Assembly (NCBI GenBank): GCA_963797765.1
Contig: CAWCQU010000001.1
Coordinates: forward strand, 248,001 to 312,000
Length of the DNA stretch: 64,000 nucleotides
Direction of reading: 5' to 3'
Source of the DNA: JBGPTK01 sp963797765
Lineage (GTDB): Bacteria > Acidobacteriota > Terriglobia > Acidiferrales > UBA7541
Shown: positions 56,793 to 64,000 of the stretch, piece by piece
How the letters are laid out: every line of letters starts with the position of its first letter
Position numbering within the stretch: the stretch's first letter is position 1
Program-made: the position numbers and the translations under genes
The notes under the pieces: generated by a model
Database searches by the model: none
Told to the model about the DNA's origin: nothing
Seen by the model: the letters and a program-made list of their open reading frames with translations, nothing else

Positions 56793-57760
56793 GTAATTGT
56801 TTTTAGCGCTTTACTGGAATCTAAAATCAGCCAGGGAACGTCGTACGGGCGCTCCGATCCGTCGGCAACCGGCTGGTGCGGCCCGAATCGTTGATTGCAC
56901 CAATCCGTCAGCTGCACAAGCGACATCGAATTCTCTTGGCCGCCAGAAACGTTTAAAACTTGGCCTTGTCCGCTGCTCCGCATCTGGATGTCTACTAGGC
57001 GAGCGAGGTCGATCGGATGCAAAGCATCTCGCACCTGAAATCCGTGGCCGCCAAAGCCCAGGTACTTCAGGTTGCTCCGCTTGTAGTGCGCGTGCAGCCA
57101 ATAGGAAAAAATTCCTTGCTCGGCGGTTCCGAATTGACCGGCGCCGGCGAGCACTCCACAGCGATTGATCCACAGCGGAAGTTGAAACGCGTTCGCATAT
57201 TCTTGCGCCACCCGTTCCGACGCCAGCTTCGTCGCTCCATAAAGCGAAATGGGAGCATCCGTGCTGAAGCTTTCTCCCACGCCTGCGGCGCTAACCTCGG
57301 CGGGGTGGGATTGCTTTTCGTCCAGCGCAAACGCCGAAGACACCACTCGCAGCGGCAATTGCGCCAGGGCGGGGATCGAATACACGCGGCTGGTGCTCAA
57401 TAGAATTAGGCCGGCGCGCGCGGAGCGGCAATATTCCAACAGATTGATGGTGCCCAGTAAGTTGTGCTCGAGTAATTGCCGGCTGCTGGTTTTTCCATCG
57501 CGGCTGGCCAGCACGCTGGGCTGCGCCGCCGCATCGATCACCCAATCCGCCGCCGGAAGCGCTTCCAGGTCGCTCGCCATTCGAATATCGCCGTGGAAGA
57601 GCTGCACGCCCAGGCGCTGCAGCGAGCCCCGGTTCGTCTCACTGCCCGGCCGTGAGAAATTATCCAATCCCAAAATGCTGATTCCCTCGCGCGATTCCAG
57701 AAAGTATCGCGCCAGGTGGCTACCCACGAATCCGCAGACGCCGGAGATCAGAATTTTCAT
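56699..57760 (-). CDS. NAD-dependent sugar epimerase/dehydratase (CDP-paratose 2-epimerase-like)
   Basis: This is a 353-residue extended short-chain dehydrogenase. The nucleotide motif is ILISGVCGFVGSHLARYF. DNFSRPGSETNRGSLQRLGV resembles CDP-paratose 2-epimerases. HGDIR holds the adenine-site Asp. The catalytic pair is in ISLYGATKLASERVA (YxxxK). The C-terminal part has VLNVSGGQENSMSLVQLTDW. ATG 57760 was chosen over an upstream in-frame start because it opens the Rossmann fold directly. Makes an activated sugar for the neighbouring transferases. The exact sugar is not certain. Confidence 0.85.
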   Translation of the reverse strand: MKILISGVCGFVGSHLARYFLESREGISILGLDNFSRPGSETNRGSLQRLGVQLFHGDIRMASDLEALPAADWVIDAAAQPSVLASRDGKTSSRQLLEHNLLGTINLLEYCRSARAGLILLSTSRVYSIPALAQLPLRVVSSAFALDEKQSHPAEVSAAGVGESFSTDAPISLYGATKLASERVAQEYANAFQLPLWINRCGVLAGAGQFGTAEQGIFSYWLHAHYKRSNLKYLGFGGHGFQVRDALHPIDLARLVDIQMRSSGQGQVLNVSGGQENSMSLVQLTDWCNQRFGPHQPVADGSERPYDVPWLILDSSKALKTITWKPQINLTRILEEIAEHAVRHPDWLASCGA

Positions 57761-58677
57761 TTTCTTTCGCGTCCGTTTACCACGGAACAACTTTCAGGTG
57801 ACATTACAGAATTCCGAATCCGTTCACTCATCGCCGCGCCCGAGCCACAGCCGCCGAAGCTGGCAGCGTTGCATGGTCTTCCGGATTCTCCGCGTCCTGA
57901 TCTGCGGGCGTGTAATAATCCAGAAACAATTTCCGGCCCTCGGAGCTGAATAGGCGAAAGTGTGCAATTCCTGTTTTCTGCAGCCAGCACTTCAGCGTGG
58001 TCGCCAGAACACCAAAACCGTATTTCACGCTTCTGTGTGAAATTGATCGAAGACGCTTCCTCGAAATATTTCGTCGGGCAGGAAACTTCGCCGATCCGGT
58101 AGCCGAAGCAAATACACTGCGCCAGGATTTCATTGTCGAACACAAAATCATCCGAGTTCTCGAGCAGCGGAAGATTCAGCAGAACTTTCTTGTCGAACGC
58201 ACGGAACCCGGTGTGATACTCGGATAGTTTCGCCCCCGTGAAGGCGTTTTGAAACGCGGTGAGAATTCGATTGGCAACGTACTTGTAGAAGGGCATGCCA
58301 CCCTTCAAAGCGCCGCCTCCGATGATCCGCGATCCCAGCACCACGTCGTAGACATCGAAGGCAACCATGCTGGCCATAGCCGTCACCAGCAGCGGCGTGT
58401 ACTGGTAATCCGGATGAACCATCACAACAATGTCGGCGCCGGCCGCCAACGCCTCGCGATAGCAGGTCTGTTGATTTCTGCCATACCCGAAATTCTTGCT
58501 GTGAACGTAAACCTGCAAGCCAAGATCCTCGGCGATCCGCACCGTCTCATCTGTGCTGCGATCGTCGACCAGAATTTTGATGTCCACCATCTCGGGAAGC
58601 TCGCGCACAGTCTTCGCCAGTGTCTTAGCCGCGTTGTATGCCGGCATCACCACAGCGACTCGCATCCCGTTGATCAT
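57757..58677 (-). CDS. family 2 glycosyltransferase, probably frameshifted near its C-terminus
   Basis: This GT2 enzyme has RVAVVMPAYNAAKTLAKTVR, ILVDDRSTDET, VVMVHPDYQY (DxD-like), GSRIIGGG and YHTGFRAFDKKVL. The usual family end is lost after EASSINF. The written frame continues as TQKREIRFWCSGDH and atypical text to a stop at 57757 that overlaps the epimerase ATG. The +1 frame instead gives HRSVKYGFGVLATTLKCWLQ and FSSEGRKLFLDYYTPADQD, stopping at 57828, the conserved ending for this subfamily. Removing one A near 58040 makes a 282-residue protein. It is first gene of the glycan unit. Confidence 0.8.
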   Translation of the reverse strand: MINGMRVAVVMPAYNAAKTLAKTVRELPEMVDIKILVDDRSTDETVRIAEDLGLQVYVHSKNFGYGRNQQTCYREALAAGADIVVMVHPDYQYTPLLVTAMASMVAFDVYDVVLGSRIIGGGALKGGMPFYKYVANRILTAFQNAFTGAKLSEYHTGFRAFDKKVLLNLPLLENSDDFVFDNEILAQCICFGYRIGEVSCPTKYFEEASSINFTQKREIRFWCSGDHAEVLAAENRNCTLSPIQLRGPEIVSGLLHARRSGRGESGRPCNAASFGGCGSGAAMSERIRNSVMSPESCSVVNGRERK

Positions 58678-59056
58678 TCAGGTTCCTTCGCCGCTCGGAA
58701 AAACGGCGCTTTCGGCGTTACACACCCGTTCCCAGGTGTCATCTTCCCTAAGAGCATTCGCTGTGCCATCCAACTATCCTCTAAGGCCAATAAAAATAGG
58801 GAGTTACAGGCTTATCGACAATCCGACCCATGAACTGACTACATTCGTGCACAGTGAAAGGGCCAAAAAGAGCACAGTGAGGCGTGTAAGCGATCTTCAG
58901 GCGATGGGTGTCATGCGAGGACCAGTCGAAGAAAATGGCCCGTCTGGAGGAATTTCACAGCGGCGGATGCTCACAACGCCGCAAAATCGTCGGATTGGAT
59001 GGCATTCCCGTGGAATCGCGATGGTGATTTGATCGGGTTGCGTATGGCCGTCGCGA
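58678..59056. other. 379-base gap, no feature recognised
   Basis: This gap lies upstream of the glycan operon and downstream of the LuxR gene, both on the minus strand, so it should contain the operon promoter. I see no repeat, hairpin with T tract, or supported ORF. Confidence 0.4.
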
Positions 59057-59752
59057 CTACGAATCTTTGGACCAATCGCGGTGGTCCAGGGAATAAAGCA
59101 CCAGCTCCACGCGGTTCGAAATTCCTAACTTCTCGAAAATTCGGAACAAATAATTTTTCACGGTGTGAGTGCTTAGATTCAATCGCCGCGAAATATCCTG
59201 ATTCGTCATTCCCTCGCTCACCAGGGAAACCACATCGCGTTCTCTTTTTGTAAGGATACTTTTCGCGTGCGGGCTGATCGCCTGATAAGGCGCCGCTCGT
59301 GTGAGCACTTCGAGCACGCACTGCAATTCATCGCTAGAGGCCCATATTTGGCCTTTGTTTACTGAGTGAATGCACTTGCAAAGATCTTCAAAAGGTTTTT
59401 TGCGGCAAAAAATTCCTTTCGCGCCCGCGCGAAACGCATTCACCACCATATCCGGCGCGGATACTTCCAGCAGCATCACGGGTTTGGTTTTCAGTTGCGA
59501 GGCGTGCAATTCTTGCAGCGCGGGAAATCCAGCCAGCGGACCTTCCTCCAAATTTGCGCTCACCAATGTAACCTGCGGTTTCTTCTCCTCCACCCTTCGC
59601 AAAATTTCTTTAACGTTCAACGCGTGCGCCACCACCGAAAATCGGTACGGCGATTTCTTCAGCGCCTCCGACAACAATTGACATCCCATCGCAGTGCTAT
59701 CCGATACCAGCACGGTAACGGGTTCGAGGTTTGTCAGTTTGTTTTTTCGCAT
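59057..59752 (-). CDS. LuxR/NarL-type regulator with degenerate receiver domain
   Basis: This is a 231-residue two-domain regulator. Residues about 12-135 have the receiver fold (TVLVSDSTAMGCQLLSEALK at beta-1, VMLLEVSAPDMVVNAFRAGA, and the conserved Lys in FCRKKPFEDL). The phospho-acceptor position in QVTLVSANLEEG is Ser, not Asp. Residues about 165-225 are a LuxR helix-turn-helix (LTKRERDVVSLVSEGMTNQD, ISRRLNLSTHTVKNYLFRIF). It is therefore likely active without phosphorylation or controlled otherwise. No histidine kinase is adjacent. The start has a weak ribosome-binding site. Confidence 0.88.
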   Translation of the reverse strand: MRKNKLTNLEPVTVLVSDSTAMGCQLLSEALKKSPYRFSVVAHALNVKEILRRVEEKKPQVTLVSANLEEGPLAGFPALQELHASQLKTKPVMLLEVSAPDMVVNAFRAGAKGIFCRKKPFEDLCKCIHSVNKGQIWASSDELQCVLEVLTRAAPYQAISPHAKSILTKRERDVVSLVSEGMTNQDISRRLNLSTHTVKNYLFRIFEKLGISNRVELVLYSLDHRDWSKDS

Positions 59753-60096
59753 TTCGAAATAGCGAGAATTCGAGACGGAGGAGCTTGGGCGAGATGCAAT
59801 TTTACACTGGTGGAGTCCCCAATCACAACAGTTAGTTAATGCAAGCTACCTAGATGCAACAACTTGCACATACCGCATAGTTCTGAAACACAGGTTTTCG
59901 GAATGGATAGATCCAATCTTGCTGTGAGCTTATAGAATCTGAACGTGTGCGATAAATTTTTGTCGGTTTGCTATTTTATTGGCCGGTTCTCCAACTTCAG
60001 CTGTGGTCGGCCCCTCTGAACATCCCAATTGAGCAACCGCTGGACGAGAGCAGAAATCTTTTCAGCGCTAAAAGAGCGGGTGAGAAGGAGGCTGAC

Positions 60097-60171
60097 ATGG
60101 CCAAGGTGTCTCCTATAGGGAACGTCCGAAGCAGTGAAATTGCCCTGAAAAGATTCACTCGATCAAACTAG
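60097..60171 (+). CDS. possible 24-residue small protein
   Basis: MAKVSPIGNVRSSEIALKRF plus four residues is preceded by AAGGAGG 6 bases before the ATG, the best ribosome-binding site in this 717-base gap (59753-60469). It is basic and soluble. It could be a small protein or a leader for the TonB-like gene downstream. Nothing else in the gap is recognised apart from a 13-base motif shared with 30041-30053. Confidence 0.3.
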   Translation: MAKVSPIGNVRSSEIALKRFTRSN

Positions 60172-60469
60172 GATTCGGGCTCATGCCTCTAAGTCATTAG
60201 AATCCATGGTTCTAAAGGATACGTCTGGGTGCATTCGCGGGTTGAATTTGGAGAATTCGGTGGCCTCTAAACTGCTTTACACCTCTGAGTTTAATGGAGA
60301 GGTGTGCGGGAGTTTCTTTGATGCCCTTGGAGTGCAGTAAAACATTCGGGGTCGGAATGGTTTCTCGCTCTAGTTTCGCGGAGCGGCCGAACTGCGTTTG
60401 CTCCGAATATTTGGTTTGCGTTAGGTTTGGAGAATTCTTCGACACTCCAGGCGCCCCAAAAGTGGGAAC

Positions 60470-62158
60470 ATGCTGACTTTTTTTCCGAGCAACAGTTCGG
60501 ACAGTTCGAATTGGATCGCCCCGAAATTGCCGAGCTTTCAGGTGAAACGCCGGAGACTTTTTTCGGGATGGTTTGGGATGCTGGCAGTGCTTCTGAAGCG
60601 CAACCGTTTCCGAAACTTGCAGTTTCCGAAATCTCTCCAGCGCGCTCAGTTGCAAGTAAATACCCGGGTTCCAAAAACTGCGATGTTCTTCTCGACCGTC
60701 CTGCACGCACTTTTTATTTTCTTGCTGGCGACGGCGTCATTCGCTTTTCTGGATGATTCCACGGCATATTCCAAACCCGAGCCGCCGCCGGATCACACGA
60801 TTTTCTACGTAAAATTGGCCGATTTACCGAAGATCTTGCCCCGATTGCTGCCGCCCGGACAAGGTGGGCAACCCGGTCGTGGAACGAAAATACAACTGCC
60901 GCCAGCTCTTGGCAGCAGCGTTCTCCGCGCAAAGTTGACGATGATTTCGAATCCCGCGCATCCCGACAACAAACGCCAAACCATTTTGCAGAATGCTTCT
61001 ACGCCCGACCTGAAAATCACGGAAGATGTTCCACTGCCGTCGTTGCTGATTCGTGGACCGAAGGTAGTTGCGATGCCCAAACCGGACTTTCGCGCTGCTG
61101 CCCCGGTGAAATCGGCCGAGAGGCAAAACCAAGACGAAAAAGCGCCAGACCTAGCCGTCAGCCGAGTGAGCTCCGATACGCCCTTTCAAATGGCGCCGGC
61201 AGTGACCGATGCTCCACGACTTCCGGTGGCGCCCGCATCGCGACCGCTATCGGGAGGCAGCTCACAACACGGCACGGGCGAGATCGACGCTCCGTCCAGT
61301 CTGCAAGGCGGGCCGGGAGCGCAGGTCCAGGGATCGGATCTAGTTGCTCTGGGAATTGATTCCTCAGGCAACATGCAGGTGTTAGCGGTTCCCCCGGGCA
61401 ATCGATACGGCTCATTTTCCGGTTCTCCCGCCGGCGGTTCACCTGGTTCGCCGGGTGGTGTGCCTGGTGGATCGAGAGATGGAGGCAGTGGCGGGGCCGG
61501 CACTGGTGGCGACGGGAGCACGGGAGTTGGAAAAGGCAAGAAAGGCGGCGGAGGCGGCGGATCGGGAGATGGCGGTTTTCTCAGCCTGAATGGCACGGAC
61601 GGGGCCGGAAATGTACCGGAACTCCCAGCTGTGAAATTATCAAGTTTAGTTTATGCAATTCCTCCTCCTCCCCATATGCGCAAGAATAGTCTGGTGATTA
61701 CGGCGGGGCCCGTGGGCGGTGGCGGACTCGGCGTCTACGGCGCTTTGCATGGACGGAAGATTTACACCGTTTATCTTCCAATGCCTGGTGGTAATTGGAC
61801 GCTACAGTACTGCGCGCGAAACGACCCCGACGCCAAGGCAGCACCGCAGCCGCGACCGGGAGTGGTGAATCTAGATGGCGGAATTGTCGCTCCCGAAGCG
61901 GATGAGAAATTCGATTTCTTGCGGACCCCCGTCCCGAAGGAAAAAGAGAATAAGTTAGTCATTTTGCACGGAGTGATCGGAGAGGACGGCAGCATCAGCG
62001 AACTCAAGGTTTATCAAGGACTTGACACCGTGCTCGACCAGATCGCGTTAACCGCCTTCGAGCGCTGGAAATTCCAACCAGCAATGCGTGGAGGCAAGCC
62101 TGCTTCAGTAGAGATTCTTGTGGGGATTCCGGCGCGCGGACCGCAAAAGAAAGAATAA
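60470..62158 (+). CDS. TonB-family protein with glycine-rich linker
   Basis: This is a 562-residue energy-transducer-like protein. A basic cytoplasmic start of about 70 residues precedes one membrane helix (MFFSTVLHALFIFLLATASF). A proline-rich periplasmic region follows (PEPPPDHT, LLPPGQGGQPGRGT). A Gly/Ser linker (GGSPGSPGGVPGGSRDGGSG and GKGKKGGGGGGSGDGG) precedes the C-terminal TonB domain (LVILHGVIGEDGSISELKVY, QIALTAFERWKFQPAMRGGK). ATG 60470 is used since the upstream part (NWIAPKLPSFQVKRRRLFSG) fits the acidobacterial family. It probably energises TonB-dependent receptors such as the two in this window. No exbB/exbD is seen here. Confidence 0.85.
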   Translation: MLTFFPSNSSDSSNWIAPKLPSFQVKRRRLFSGWFGMLAVLLKRNRFRNLQFPKSLQRAQLQVNTRVPKTAMFFSTVLHALFIFLLATASFAFLDDSTAYSKPEPPPDHTIFYVKLADLPKILPRLLPPGQGGQPGRGTKIQLPPALGSSVLRAKLTMISNPAHPDNKRQTILQNASTPDLKITEDVPLPSLLIRGPKVVAMPKPDFRAAAPVKSAERQNQDEKAPDLAVSRVSSDTPFQMAPAVTDAPRLPVAPASRPLSGGSSQHGTGEIDAPSSLQGGPGAQVQGSDLVALGIDSSGNMQVLAVPPGNRYGSFSGSPAGGSPGSPGGVPGGSRDGGSGGAGTGGDGSTGVGKGKKGGGGGGSGDGGFLSLNGTDGAGNVPELPAVKLSSLVYAIPPPPHMRKNSLVITAGPVGGGGLGVYGALHGRKIYTVYLPMPGGNWTLQYCARNDPDAKAAPQPRPGVVNLDGGIVAPEADEKFDFLRTPVPKEKENKLVILHGVIGEDGSISELKVYQGLDTVLDQIALTAFERWKFQPAMRGGKPASVEILVGIPARGPQKKE

Positions 62159-62251
62159 TGAGGTTGCTCTGAACTCGGATAGTGAAACCGGCTAGAGTAG
62201 TTTCTAGAGACGAACTTCTCCAGTACTTCCCATCGCTATGTACACTCCGAG

Positions 62252-62270
62252 GCAGGGAAGTAGTCCCTGC
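62252..62270 (+). terminator. 7-base-pair hairpin after the TonB-like gene
   Basis: GCAGGGA / TCCCTGC with a 5-base loop (AGTAG) lies 94 bases after the stop. There is no T tract. A terminator or a mRNA hairpin is possible. Confidence 0.3.
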
Positions 62271-62371
62271 ATCGGTTTGAAACCTTCGTGATCTTGCCCG
62301 TTCTGGGAATTCGCTGCTATTGTTTGCACATCAACATCGCGCAGAGTCCATTGCGCCAGAATAGAGGTTAC

Positions 62372-62704
62372 GTGTCCCGTGTAAATCTCCGAAGTCAGGA
62401 GCGTTTTTCTGTTAGAGCACCCACAGTTATTTCATGGTTGACTCGAAGCAGGTCGCGAAAGATGCAAAGCGAAGGAGCCACACTGAACATCAGCAGCATG
62501 GGAATTTACATTGTTGCTGAGCCTGGGCCTCGTGTTGGCTCCATTTTGAGCTTCGACGTTTTTTTGCCGCCCTTAAGGAAATTGGCTCGGGCAACGCGCA
62601 TCAAAGGGCGAGGACGTATTCTTCGTGTCGAACCGATTGCCGGAAACTCGGCGATCCGAGGATTTGCCATTTTGAGCGAGGAGATCTTTATGGCGGAACG
62701 GTAA
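62372..62704 (+). CDS. PilZ-domain protein
   Basis: This is a 110-residue single PilZ domain. The c-di-GMP-binding motif pair is present in slightly altered form: RSQERFSVR (RxxxR) near residue 8, and NISSMGIYI (for D/N-x-S-x-x-G) near residue 42. Beta strands GSILSFDVFLPP and GRGRILRVEP follow. I chose GTG 62372 because GAGG precedes it at 4-5 bases. The frame is open to GTG 62288. c-di-GMP binding is plausible. It lies directly before a sigma-54 activator on the same strand, so motility or surface control is a reasonable guess. Confidence 0.8.
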   Translation: MSRVNLRSQERFSVRAPTVISWLTRSRSRKMQSEGATLNISSMGIYIVAEPGPRVGSILSFDVFLPPLRKLARATRIKGRGRILRVEPIAGNSAIRGFAILSEEIFMAER

Positions 62705-62775
62705 GCGGAGTCCTCGTACGGACAGTAGTTTCGAGGCGGATGAATCGATCTCTCGATCCAAGGACGGTGTCCTTC

Positions 62776-64000
62776 ATGACCCAAGAAGCGATTCGAGTCT
62801 GGTTTTGCGGACCAGCGGCAGGTTTCGCGCAAGCGATTGGCCGCGCACTCGGCGCAGGATTTGAAGTCAGAAGGTCAGAGAAATTCAATATCGAAGAATC
62901 CACGGAGCTGGCCGGCTGGTGGGACGTAATCCTCGTGGATATGCGCAGTTCAGGATCCGAAAGCTCAGTGAATTCAGGTTTGGAAGTGCTGGAAGAAATC
63001 AGCCGTTTGGAATTCCCGCCCCCCGTAATTGTAATACTTCCCGCTAATCAGCGTGCCGCCACAGTACAAGTGATGGAACATGGAGCCTATGACGTGGTGG
63101 CCAGTCCGCCGGACATGGTGGAATTGCGCCTGATTCTGAGGCGCGCATACAAATTCCGGCAGGTGGAAAAAGAAGCCCACGAATTGCGTTCGCAGCAGCA
63201 ACTGGCCGACGGCATGGAAGATCTGATCGGTTCATCGGAGGGCATGCGGCAGGTCTACGCACTCGCCAAAAAAATCGCGACCTGTGATGTTTCGGTGTTG
63301 ATCACGGGCGAGACAGGAACGGGTAAGGAACTGCTTGCGCGGGCGATTCACCGTCTCAGTCCGCGGGCATCGTCACCCTTCGTGGCATTCTCCTGCGCAA
63401 ATCTTCCGGAAACTCTGGTGGACGACGAACTCTTTGGACATGAACGCGGCGCGTTTACCGGGGCGCTGACAGCACGACGCGGCAGGCTGGAAATGGCCGA
63501 TCAAGGCACATTGCTGCTGGATGAAGTGGGCGATCTGAGTTTGGGATTGCAGCCGAAGCTTCTGAGGGTTTTGCAGGAACGGACTTTCGAACGATTGGGC
63601 AGCAATACGCCGATCGCCGTGAATCTCCGCCTGGTTTGCGCGACGAATCAAAACGTGGAAGAAATGGTGAAACAGGGGAAGTTTCGAGAAGATTTGTATT
63701 ATCGTCTTAACGTTGTGCAGCTTCATCTGCCGCCGCTTCGCGAGAGGCGCGACGATATCCCGGTTCTGGCTCGCCATTTCCTGCAAAGGTTTTCAGAACA
63801 ATTCTCGAAGAAGGTAAAGCGCTTTACCCGCCCCACGCTTCAAGCCCTTGAGGAATACAGTTGGCCCGGCAATGTCCGCGAGTTGGAAAATGTGGTTCAG
63901 CGCGCCGTGGCTCTTGCCGAGGGACAAGCCATTGAAGTTTGGCATCTTCCCACTGGTTTCCGGAAAGGCTTTGAACTGCCCCGGCCCGCCCGCTTATACG
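62776..64000 (+). CDS. sigma-54-dependent response regulator (NtrC family), cut by window edge
   Basis: The first 408 residues are in the window. A receiver-like domain (about 1-125) has a divergent start (IRVWFCGPAAGFAQAIGRAL) but keeps the phospho-acceptor Asp in VILVDMRSSG. The AAA+ domain has Walker A GETGTGKELLA, the sigma-54 contact loop GAFTGA, Walker B GTLLLDEVGDL, sensor-I region VCATNQNVEEM and WPGNVRELENVVQRA. The DNA-binding helix-turn-helix would lie to the right. Start ATG 62776 has AAGGA 12 bases upstream, and the in-frame GTG 62767 is an alternative. Activates sigma-54 promoters. Target unknown. Confidence 0.92.
   Translation, partial: MTQEAIRVWFCGPAAGFAQAIGRALGAGFEVRRSEKFNIEESTELAGWWDVILVDMRSSGSESSVNSGLEVLEEISRLEFPPPVIVILPANQRAATVQVMEHGAYDVVASPPDMVELRLILRRAYKFRQVEKEAHELRSQQQLADGMEDLIGSSEGMRQVYALAKKIATCDVSVLITGETGTGKELLARAIHRLSPRASSPFVAFSCANLPETLVDDELFGHERGAFTGALTARRGRLEMADQGTLLLDEVGDLSLGLQPKLLRVLQERTFERLGSNTPIAVNLRLVCATNQNVEEMVKQGKFREDLYYRLNVVQLHLPPLRERRDDIPVLARHFLQRFSEQFSKKVKRFTRPTLQALEEYSWPGNVRELENVVQRAVALAEGQAIEVWHLPTGFRKGFELPRPARLY

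Noticed and set aside
1..64000. Insertion sequences, integrase genes, tRNA or rRNA genes.
   Set aside because: No transposase or integrase motifs, terminal repeats of IS type, cloverleaf-like stretches or rRNA signatures were recognised in either strand.

Overview
The window looks like chromosomal DNA of an Acidobacteriota (probably Terriglobia / subdivision 1) bacterium. This is inferred from family content: MacB-like permeases of the acidobacterial duplicated orphan permease type next to a PadR regulator, Oar-like TonB-dependent receptors with an N-terminal carboxypeptidase-regulatory domain, Ser/Thr kinases carrying TPR or WD40-like C-terminal parts, VPS10/BNR propellers, SBBP/ASH-repeat envelope proteins and a glycine-rich TonB-like protein. 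No rRNA, tRNA, CRISPR array, transposase or phage gene was recognised.

Layout. 1-3.96 kb (minus): padR and two permeases. 4.1-7 kb (plus): HEAT-repeat protein and glucose-6-phosphate isomerase. 7-27.2 kb (mostly minus): sedolisin protease, TonB-dependent receptor, TPR kinase, molybdopterin-oxidoreductase remnant, VPS10 propeller protein, S9 peptidase (frameshifted), amidohydrolase, second TonB-dependent receptor and a zinc-ribbon protein. 27.3-30 kb (plus): queF, a coiled-coil membrane protein and a YcxB-like locus broken at a poly-T tract. 30-44.5 kb: two paralogous cassettes, each with an Flp-type pilin bearing a long low-complexity tail, a single-pass membrane protein with an FAPxP motif, and an HTTM-domain membrane protein. 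They are separated by a beta-barrel protein, a giant SBBP/ASH protein, a fused MFS/spermidine synthase and a lipoprotein. 44.7-50.2 kb: a repeated GxWxG-domain protein, a PAP2 phosphatase and two GT-C type membrane proteins. 50.3-53 kb: a kinase/WD40 protein (frameshifted). 53.3-55.1 kb: a HicB-HicA fusion, an HNH endonuclease and an unknown partner. 55.2-58.7 kb: a glycan operon (GT2, SDR epimerase, GT2, methyltransferase). 59-64 kb: a LuxR regulator with a degenerate receiver, a TonB-like protein, a PilZ protein and a sigma-54 activator cut by the right edge.

The most distinctive region is the duplicated pilin-FAPxP-HTTM cassette. Copy 1 carries an Asn-rich, prion-like tail with regularly spaced Phe/Tyr. 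Copy 2 carries an Ala-rich tail whose coding signal runs through three successive +1 frame changes, and its HTTM gene is also frameshifted, as if copy 2 is decaying. Five other loci-scale coding breaks (S9 peptidase, YcxB locus, HTTM copy 2, kinase/WD40, one GT2) each need only a one-base correction, so either sequence error or real decay must be considered for the whole window. Several gene-free gaps hold dispersed palindromic repeats, and three families recur here.
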